Assembly (NCBI GenBank): GCA_036939355.1
Contig: JALLAP010001351.1
Location: forward strand, 1-13,426
DNA from: Thalassiosira profunda
Taxonomy: Eukaryota; Bacillariophyta; Thalassiosirophyceae; Thalassiosirales; Thalassiosiraceae
Direction: 5' to 3'
Length of the DNA stretch: 13,426 nucleotides
Below, one piece after another: positions 7,570-13,426 of this stretch; the stretch's first letter is position 1; every line of letters begins with the position of its first letter. The notes under the pieces are model-generated. The model had not been told where the DNA came from, searched no databases, and saw nothing but the letters and a program-made list of their open reading frames with translations. The translations under genes and the position numbers were made by a program.

Positions 7570-8960
7570 ATGGCCGGCAAGCAGCTCCTCGCCGCCCTCC
7601 TGGCCGCGGTCGCCCTTTCCCGCGGCGGGCAGGCCTTTCAGACGCCCGCGTCCTTCTCGTCGCCCGTCCGCGTCGTTGCCAGCTCCGCTACCCCGACGGC
7701 CCTCCGCTCCTCCGTCCCCGAGCGCCCCGACGACTCTGGAGACGACGCTCGCCCGCCCCTCGCCTCCCTCGTCAACCGCGTCGCCGTCGCCGGCGCCACG
7801 GGCCGCACGGGCAAGTACGTGGTACAAGAGCTCCTCGCGCAGAACGTGCCGGTGCTGGCGTTGGTGCGCGACGCCGACAAGGCGAGCAACGTTTTGGATC
7901 CTACCAACGAACTGCTGACGATTCGGAAGACCGATCTGGGCAGCCAGGAAGATGTGATTGCCGCGTTGGAGGGCGAGGGAGGAAAGGATAAGTGCGACGC
8001 GGCCATCTGGGCGGCCACCGGCTTCTCCGACGCGCCCGACCAATCCGTGCTCACCAAACTCAAGGCCGTGTTCGGATTGGCCGTCAACGCCGCCGCCACC
8101 ATCGACGCGGTCGGTTTGCCCGCGCTGGGAGAGGGGCTGTCCAAAACGCCCAAGCGCACGCTCGCGAATGGAAGCGACAAGTCCGTCCCATTGCCGAAGG
8201 TGGTCATGCTGAGCTCGGCGGGCGTGACGCGGCCGGACTGGGACGAGGCGAAGACGGCGGCGCTGGAGGGGAGCGCGGGCATCCCGATCGTGCGGTTGAA
8301 CCCCTTCGGGATTTTGGGGGTGAAGCGGGAGAGCGAGGAGAAGCTCCGGGGGTGCGGTGAGTGTCTTTTGCAGACAGTGTGGGAAACATGTGCACAAGAT
8401 GTGCACATAATACATTGCGTGTCATACTATGAATTGACGCCTTCCTTCCAACCCTGACATTGCAACTGTTGCAAACGACTTGTCGTATCGACGCAATGCA
8501 AAACTCAGGCGTGGAATACTGCATATTCCGGCCGGGAGGGCTCAACGACAGCTGGCCGACCAACTCCCGCCCCGTCTTCTCGCAGGGCGACGTGGCCGTA
8601 GGGCGAATTAACCGCAAAGACGTGGCCAAAATCCTCGTCGACCTCCTCTCCACGCCGGAGGCCACGGGGAAAACGTTCGAGGGCGTCTCGGTGGCGAATT
8701 CGGAGGGATACTATCCCCCCGCGCCGTCGCTCGGGACGGCGCTGGGACGGCTGGAGTTGGACAGCGCCAACGACGGGAAGGGACCGAGCGAGGAGGTGGT
8801 CCGGGCGACGTACGCGCTGATGCAGCAGCTGTTGCCGGGGGAGAAGCAGGATGCCGCGCAGCTCGCGATGGGCCAAACGTACGAGCAATTGGACAAGGAC
8901 GAGGAGGGACGGCTGGGCGAGAAGGGCACGGAGGAGGCACCAATTCGGGCGACGAGTTAG
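7570..8960 (+). CDS. Plastid-targeted atypical short-chain dehydrogenase (NAD(P)-binding), two exons: 7570-8356 and 8509-8960
   Basis: The spliced product is 412 residues, starting at ACCATGG (7570). Residues 1-22 are a hydrophobic signal peptide ending GGQAF, and the following segment is Ser/Ala/Pro/Arg-rich: the signal-plus-transit presequence of diatom plastid proteins with Phe at the cleavage site. The mature part opens with a Rossmann nucleotide-binding motif, VAVAGATGRTGKYVVQELL (GATGRTG at 75-81), then VLALVRD, AAIWAATG, KVVMLSSAGVT and IPIVRLNPFG. The exon junction creates EEKLRGCGVEYCIFRPGGLN, matching the 'KRxAExxLxxSGxxYTIxRxGGL' block of atypical SDRs (At5g02240/Tic62-like). Splicing is needed: unspliced, the frame stops at 8455-8457. 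Cofactor and substrate are unknown. Roles of relatives include redox-related and photosystem assembly functions, so no reaction is assigned. It converges on the J-protein gene with 108 nt between stops. Confidence 0.87.
8357..8508 (+). other. Spliceosomal intron in the SDR gene
   Basis: A 152-nt phase-1 intron with donor GTGAGT at 8357-8362 and acceptor CTCAG ending at 8508. A CTGAC at 8454-8458 could serve as branch point, ~50 nt before the acceptor. Joining 8356 to 8509 makes a Gly codon and moves from the exon 1 frame into the exon 2 frame, restoring a conserved SDR block. It is the only clear intron in the window. Confidence 0.85.
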
Positions 8961-9068
8961 AAAAGGTGACCCTCGAACCATTCGTACACAGAAGAAATGG
9001 GAGCATTCCTGCTAGAAAAGAACAATCGGACATATGAATATGAAGAGTTCGAATGCCTCTGCATATTT

Positions 9069-10281
9069 CTACCGCGCAGCAGCCTGATTCCGCGCCACGA
9101 ACGCCATCGTCAGCTCCGGATCGACCCCCGCCACGGCACTCTTGAACGCCTTGTTGCAATACGCCCCCGCCTTGTCTACTGACATCAATTNGATCGACCC
9201 CCGCCACGGCACTCTTGAACGCCTTGTTGCAATACGCCCCCGCCTTGTCTACTGACATCAATTCAATCGGCCCGACGAATTCCGTCCGGGCTTTACCGCC
9301 CAGCGATTCGTACCACGACGATCCATTTCCACTTCCATTGACTTCCCGCACCCCCGAGAGGAGCGCCTCGTACGCCATCTTCGCCATACCAAATTGCTCC
9401 GCGCTCCCGCCCTCGCGATCAGGATGCCATTCCAGACTCCGTTTCTTGTATGCCCGCTTGACCTCCGCGGCGTCCTTGCACCCGACCTCCAAGCCCAGAA
9501 TTTCCCTCGCCTTCGATTTGGTCATGTCCACCTTGACATCGCCGTCGACAAAACTGTCCGATGCCTTGCCCTCCATTACATCCTCGTACACGTGCTTGAC
9601 AAAAGAATCCAGAGGCTCGGCACTGTACTCTAAGATGTTGCGGGGCAAACTCCGGAAAGTCGCCGGGGACGCCAGGGTGGCCGAATAACTGATCTCGCGG
9701 CAGTAATGCGAGATGGCCTGCCGCACCGACGCGTCCACCCCCGCCCCGTCGTCCTCCTCGTGGAGGTGGACCGGCCGCGTAATGACCACCTGGGCCACCG
9801 GAATCCAATCCCTTGCCGCGACGAGGGCGGAGGGGTTGTCTTTCAGCGTCGCCCCCGGCCGGCACCGCGCCGCGACGATGTACTCGGCGGTGATTTCCGA
9901 TTCCTCCCACGCCTCGTCGTCGGAGTGCAGTGCCTTGATCGACGCGGTCATCAACTCGTCGTAGCGCTTTTCCGACTTGATCATCGCTTTGCTCACATCG
10001 TAGGACTCGGACGATTTCTTCCCCGCGCCTTTGCCCTTGCCGCCCTTCTTTGGCTTTTTGCCCTTGGGCTTCGCGGCCATGCCCATCCCGGCGGCCATCG
10101 GTAGGCGCGTCGTCGACGGGGTCAACGCCGCACGCTGATGCGGACAGAGGCGTATGGGTATGGGCGATCGACTGCCCGAGAATGCATCGGCGCCACTTCT
10201 TTGTTGGACGGCTAAGACGGCCGCCGCCGCGACGAGGAGGCGGCCGGCCGCCGAGGGTGGCGACGATGATTGGCCTGGCAT
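9069..10281 (-). CDS. Plastid-targeted J-domain (DnaJ-like) protein, broken by an assembly duplication
   Basis: From the ATG at 10281 the product begins with a signal peptide (RLLVAAAAVLAVQQ) and a GADAFSG site, then an Arg/Ser/Pro-rich transit segment: an ASAFAP-type plastid presequence. Residues ~70-90 are Lys/Gly-rich. Residues ~115-240 form a globular region I do not recognise. Residues ~255-310 are a J domain (AREILGLEVG, VKRAYKKRSLEWHPDREGG, KMAYEALLSG) with the HPD triad at 286-288, which stimulates Hsp70 ATPase. As printed, the frame is lost at 9191 (N). Removing one 72-nt copy plus the N restores frame and ends VDPELTMAFVARNQAAAR at a TAG (9069-9071), giving 379 residues. An in-frame ATG at 10389 exists, but it would bury the signal peptide behind 36 residues. 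Role inferred: J co-chaperone of plastid Hsp70. Confidence 0.83.
9119..9263. repeat. Exact 72-bp direct duplication separated by a single N (probable assembly artefact)
   Basis: Bases 9119-9190 and 9192-9263 are identical over 72 nt, with one N (9191) between them. The copies lie inside the J-protein coding sequence. The extra 73 nt shift the frame, and deleting them recovers a short, sensible C-terminus and stop. A contig overlap that was not merged explains all of this. Confidence 0.92.
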
Positions 10282-10638
10282 GGTGACGGCGAGCCTGTTT
10301 CGAGAGAAATGATTGGCGTTGGCCGTCGTCGTCGCTTTGTCCTCCCGCGTGATGGCCCTCTCCCTCGACTTTGGGCTTCGGTGCGTCATCTTCTCTTCCT
10401 CTCTTCGCGGCGGAGTTTGGGTGGTTGCGGGTGGTTGAGGAGAACGATAACAAATCGACTTCAGTGCCAGAGTCTGAGACTGGGACAAATCGTTTGGTCT
10501 TGATTTGCCAAGAAGTTGGTGCAAGAGAGTTGCAAGTACTGCAATTGCTTTTGCTTTTGTTAGTAGGCGGCGCACCCAACCCACTGCTCGCCCATCAGCC
10601 CTGGCCGATACTCGTCCGTAGCCGCGACAATCGGTGCC
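10282..10638. promoter_or_regulatory. Divergent intergenic region between the J-protein and HMG-box genes
   Basis: This 357-nt stretch lies between two opposed start codons and must contain both promoters and 5' UTRs. Visible: a pyrimidine-rich run (~10387-10405), a GGTGGTTGCGGGTGGTTGAGG duplication-like patch near 10419-10440, ACAAATCG twice (about 10451 and 10489), and a TTGCTTTTGCTTTTG tract near 10545-10560. No tRNA-like B box, RNA gene or reading frame stands out. The minus frame of the J protein stays open across it, but with no coding character. Confidence 0.45.
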
Positions 10639-13040
10639 ATGCCGACCAGTGTGGAGGTTCCCGCCCCTCCGCCGCCCCCTCCCCGTCAACTGGATGGCTC
10701 GGAATTGATCTCCCTCCAAGATGGAGTCTTCCTCGATATCGTGTCCTACGGCACGCCGCACGATCTGCGCAGCCTCATCCTGACGTGCCGTCGCACGAGA
10801 CCGAGGATCACGCCGTCGATGATGGAGGAGGCGGCGAGGCGTTTTGTGGAAAATTCCGCCAATGACGAGGAAAGGGAATATATGTCGGGCAGCTGGATGA
10901 TGCGGCGCTATTGCGAGTTGCTCCATTTCCGGAGCCTCGATCCACAAACAGCATCGGATATGAAATTTGCAGCGGAATTGCTTGATGGCTTGCTTGATGG
11001 AGAGGGGGCAGAGGATGCTACGAATCTTTCTCCCAACGAATGGGGAGACGTACTCGAGGCGGTTTCTGATGATATTGGCGAGGCGTCGTTCCTGCCGCCC
11101 GTCCCGGGAACGATACTGGCAGAGGAGGGGGTTGCAAGGCCCGGCCCGGAAGAGGGGGGGAGGGGCTTATTGCCCGACCCAGAGGATTCCGACGACGACC
11201 ACCGCATCCTGGCTACGTACAGGACCACCCCCACCAAGGGAAAGAAGAAGAAACGAAAGAAGAAGAAGCGAAACAAGAAGGCTGCTCCCACTGCTCCCAA
11301 ACACCCCTTGAACCCCTACATGCTCTTCCGGCACGAGATGCGCCCCCGCCTGAAGGCAGAGCATCCGGGGAAGGACGAGGTGGGGCTCGCGAAGTTGATG
11401 GGCGACAAGTGGAGGTCGTTGGGCGACGAGGAGAAGCGGCCGTACTCGGACCGGTACAAGGAGAACAAGCGGGCGTACGATGCAGAGATGGCGGGATACA
11501 CGGTCAAACCATCTGCCTGTCGCGATCCGTTGGAAGACTACGACGTGCCCTATGAAAACCACCCTCTTGGAAAGGCGTGCACTGGTTGTGGCAGGGCCTT
11601 TAAACGCATCGGCGTCAGTCTTTCGTTTGTCAATTGCTTCAAGTGCCGGGACCCAGCGTGTCAAAAGGTCGCCCATTCGAAGGAGTACTGCAAGAAGGAA
11701 TGCTTTGAGCTCCATCACAAGCACGGTCTCGTGCAAGAATATGTGGCTCCAATTCGTGATCCATTCCGCGATACGAACCAAATCGCTTGGAACAGTCGCG
11801 AGGATCTGAAGTCCTTCGATGGAAAGGAAGTTTTCTACTTCGCTGTCAACCTCATTCCTGAAGTTGAGAGACAAAATATACACGATGCGCAGATGGCGGG
11901 GTTCCCCATGCCCACCTACGCGGAGATGGGCAATGCTGTCAGGGCCGGCCAAAGCGACGGGCGGGCGTTCCATCGATGGGTCGAAGGCCTGAGCCACAGC
12001 TCAGCGAGGTCGATGCTGTTCAAGTGTGTTGTGACGAAGGAGAACAGGCGCGTCGAGATCTTTTTCTTCTTTGTTTGGACTTTGATGGGGCTCAAGTCTC
12101 CAGGGATGGATTCAGATCATTACAACCTGAACGAGCACATCATTCTATCGAGCATTGAATTGATCAGGCGGTACAATGAAGGAGAAGCGATTGCTGTTGT
12201 AATTCTTGGTGGGCTCAAGTTCGACATCAACACTTTTCCGGAGACGACGGAATTCTGCAATTGGTGGAACAACCCTCGCAACCGCAAGAACCACGACAGG
12301 CCGTGTGTGGTCAGGGCGTCGGACGTAGCGAATGCTGGAAAGCAGAGCGTTTCCAAGAAGTCTGGAATTCGGAGCGCTTCCAGGAAGACTGGAAATCAGA
12401 GCGTTTCCCAGAAGAGGAAAGCCTCGACGCAAAAGCCAAAGCAGAACAACGCCTCAAAGAAGCGCAGAACGACAAAGGTGACGAATAGCAAGGCTACCCG
12501 GAAAGCGAAACGGGCGAAGAATGCAGCGCGGACGGCGAGCGACGGTGCTTCTCCGATCGCTCCAAAGAAAGCACTCGCGCGGAAGAAGCCGGCGACGAAG
12601 GAGCGACGGGCGAAGGAAGCGGCACTTCTGGAGGTGCTACGGGCGAAGGAAGCGAAGAAAGCTGCAGAGAAGGCGGAGAGAAAGGAGCGACAAGCGAGGG
12701 AAGCCGCAGAGAAGGAGGAGCGACGGGCGCGAAGAAAGCTGCAGAGAAGGCGGAGAGAAAGGAGCGACAAGCGAGGGAAGCCGCAGAGAAGGAGGAGCGA
12801 CGGGCGAAGGAGAAGGAGGAACGCGCCGATACGTACAAGCCGTTGATCATTGCTGCAATCAAAGGACGACCGGTGCGGTTGATTAATGGCGAGATGAAAC
12901 AGACCGCTTCGACTCCATTTCTGAAGAAAATTGTGCAGGCGGCCGTGGGTGGGCAGGTTGATGACGGCGCATTGAAGTCGCTGCTACAAAAGATGGTTCG
13001 TGATGGAGAGCTCGTCAAGACGAACTCGTCGTACTCTTGA
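10639..13040 (+). CDS. HMG-box chromatin protein with MYND-like cysteine cluster and linker-histone-like C-terminus, broken by a 77-bp duplication
   Basis: The start is the ATG at 10639. Residues ~26-53 (LQDGVFLDIVSYGTPHDLRS, LILTCRRT) are weakly F-box-like. A lysine run (~200-214) resembles a nuclear localisation signal. Residues ~221-289 are a clear HMG box: PLNPYMLFRHEMRPRLK, LAKLMGDKWRSLGDEEKRPY, KENKRAYDAEM. Residues 314-362 carry C314/C317, C333/C336, C341, C351/C355 and a HHKH cluster, resembling a MYND-type or treble-clef zinc site without a certain last ligand. Residues ~370-560 I do not recognise. A long Lys/Arg/Ala tail follows. As printed the frame runs out of register after 12729 and stops at 12846. 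With one copy of a 77-bp tandem repeat removed it continues to TGA 13040 (774 aa) and ends in a linker-histone H15-like winged helix (YKPLIIAAIKG, FLKKIVQAAVGG, LLQKMVRDGELVKTNSSYS). Inferred role: nuclear DNA-binding architectural protein. Confidence 0.85.
12334..12414 (+). repeat. Three 27-nt (9-residue) in-frame repeats in the basic tail of the HMG-box gene
   Basis: Three consecutive 27-nt units encode AGKQSVSKK, SGIRSASRK and TGNQSVSQK (residues 566-592). They preserve Gly, the SxS core and the C-terminal Lys while other codons vary, so the divergence is at protein-compatible positions. The SxSxK pattern resembles phosphorylatable Ser/Lys tails of chromatin proteins; that link is inference. 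Confidence 0.8.
12652..12806 (+). repeat. Exact 77-bp tandem duplication causing a frameshift in the HMG-box gene
   Basis: The 78 nt from 12652 to 12729 recur identically at 12729-12806, an offset of 77 nt. The unit encodes an Ala/Lys/Glu/Arg helix (AKKAAEKAERKERQAREAAE and on). Because 77 is not a multiple of three, the second copy is read out of frame. Collapsing to one copy joins ...EERRA directly to KEKEERADTYKPLIIAAI and restores the frame to 13040. The cause could be misassembly or a real recent slippage event. Confidence 0.9.
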
Positions 13041-13061
13041 TGTAAAATTCTCACCTAGAGC

Positions 13062-13130
13062 GATAGATACCACTACTACCTATCTATGTATGACTGGCTA
13101 TCTATGTATGGTACCTATCTATTATCTACG
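13062..13130. repeat. Degenerate CTAT/GTAT simple repeat downstream of the HMG-box gene
   Basis: AT-rich sequence just after the HMG-box stop contains CTATCTATGTATG at 13080-13092 and again at 13098-13110, plus CCTATCTATTATC near 13114. It is an imperfect tetranucleotide-type microsatellite in the gene's 3' flank, with no coding potential. Confidence 0.6.
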
Positions 13131-13222
13131 TTTTTGCAAGTCTGTTTTGCACTGAGCGCTTGGGGACACGCACAAGGACCTCGCGATGGACATGGGCGGC
13201 GATGCCTCCCCTCTAGTCGACG

Positions 13223-13426
13223 ATGGCCGCCCCGATCCACCCCTCCACCATCATTAGGCGCGCCTCGCCGCGCCTCACCTCCATCCTCGGCGCCTACGCC
13301 GACTTTCGCCCGCGAAAGCTCGCCGACGCCTGCCCCTCAAACTCGCCCTCCACGTCATTGCTGCCGCCGGGCGATCTTGCCCAGTGGCAGGGGCGGGGGA
13401 TGCCGATACTGACCCGCCGCCAGTTG
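13223..13426 (+). CDS. Start of an unidentified gene, truncated by the window end
   Basis: The ATG at 13223 (context GACGATGGC) opens a frame that has no stop for 68 codons to the window edge, while both other plus frames and all three minus frames close within this stretch. The N-terminus (MAAPIHPSTIIRRASPRLTS) is basic, Ser/Arg-rich and lacks acidic residues for the first ~25 positions, which fits a mitochondrial-type presequence. No family is recognised from this fragment. It lies 182 nt downstream of the HMG-box stop, on the same strand. GC-rich composition alone can keep a frame open for 68 codons, hence the modest confidence. Confidence 0.45.
   Translation, partial: MAAPIHPSTIIRRASPRLTSILGAYADFRPRKLADACPSNSPSTSLLPPGDLAQWQGRGMPILTRRQL

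Noticed and set aside
9040..9056. GTTCGAATGC resembling a tRNA B box
   Set aside because: No matching A box, acceptor stem or cloverleaf could be found around it, and it lies in a short 3' flank between converging genes.
8608..10947. A 779-codon minus-strand open frame spanning the J-protein gene
   Set aside because: Only the 9192-10281 part is real coding. Upstream it is antisense to the HMG-box gene and promoter; downstream it passes the N into a frame-shifted antisense of the SDR gene.
11167..11997. A 276-codon minus-strand frame
   Set aside because: Antisense to the HMG box and cysteine cluster; no motif of its own.
13086..13412. A 108-codon plus-strand frame beginning in the CTAT repeat
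   Set aside because: It starts in simple repeat and becomes Pro/Arg/Ser-rich; the frame from 13223 has a better start context and stays open to the window edge.
1..13426. CRISPR array, insertion sequence, phage or bacterial operon signals
   Set aside because: No regularly spaced direct repeats, transposase or bacterial-type operon was seen; the intron, plastid presequences and protein families point to a eukaryotic nuclear genome.

Overview
This window looks like compact nuclear DNA of a eukaryotic alga with a secondary red plastid, most likely a diatom (centric, Thalassiosira-like, as inference). The reasons are a GTGAGT...CAG spliceosomal intron (8357-8508), two genes whose products start with a signal peptide followed by an 'A-F' cleavage context (the ASAFAP-type plastid presequence of diatoms), and clearly eukaryotic families: an Atg18/WIPI propeller, MATH-BTB, HMG box and PNKP. 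Genes are nearly intronless, closely packed and on alternating strands. A single N inside an exact duplication shows that this is a draft assembly.

Layout. 1-1034 (-): Atg18/WIPI-like autophagy protein, cut by the window edge. 1035-1353: divergent promoter. 1354-4517 (+): PNKP-like DNA-end repair protein fused in one reading frame to a complete aldo/keto reductase; its first ~100 codons are in a different frame (frame slip or cryptic intron near 1654-1661). 4682-5986 (-): MATH/BTB protein with a SAP-like tail. 5987-6272: its promoter, with a ~42-nt direct repeat. 6273-7316 (-): FkbM-type methyltransferase with an N-terminal signal/anchor. 7317-7569: divergent promoter. 7570-8960 (+, two exons): plastid-targeted atypical short-chain dehydrogenase. 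9069-10281 (-): plastid-targeted J-domain protein, broken by a 72-bp duplication around an N. 10282-10638: divergent promoter. 10639-13040 (+): HMG-box chromatin protein with a MYND-like cysteine cluster and a linker-histone-like C-terminus, broken by an exact 77-bp tandem duplication. 13223-13426 (+): start of a further gene cut by the window edge.

The genes do not form a pathway; this is ordinary eukaryotic gene order with shared divergent promoters (1/2, methyltransferase/SDR, J protein/HMG) and convergent tails. The most interesting items are the PNKP-aldo/keto reductase fusion, the composite HMG/MYND-like/H15-like architecture, the promoter repeat at 6071-6157, and two duplications whose removal restores coherent reading frames. 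Either duplication would mislead an automatic gene caller.
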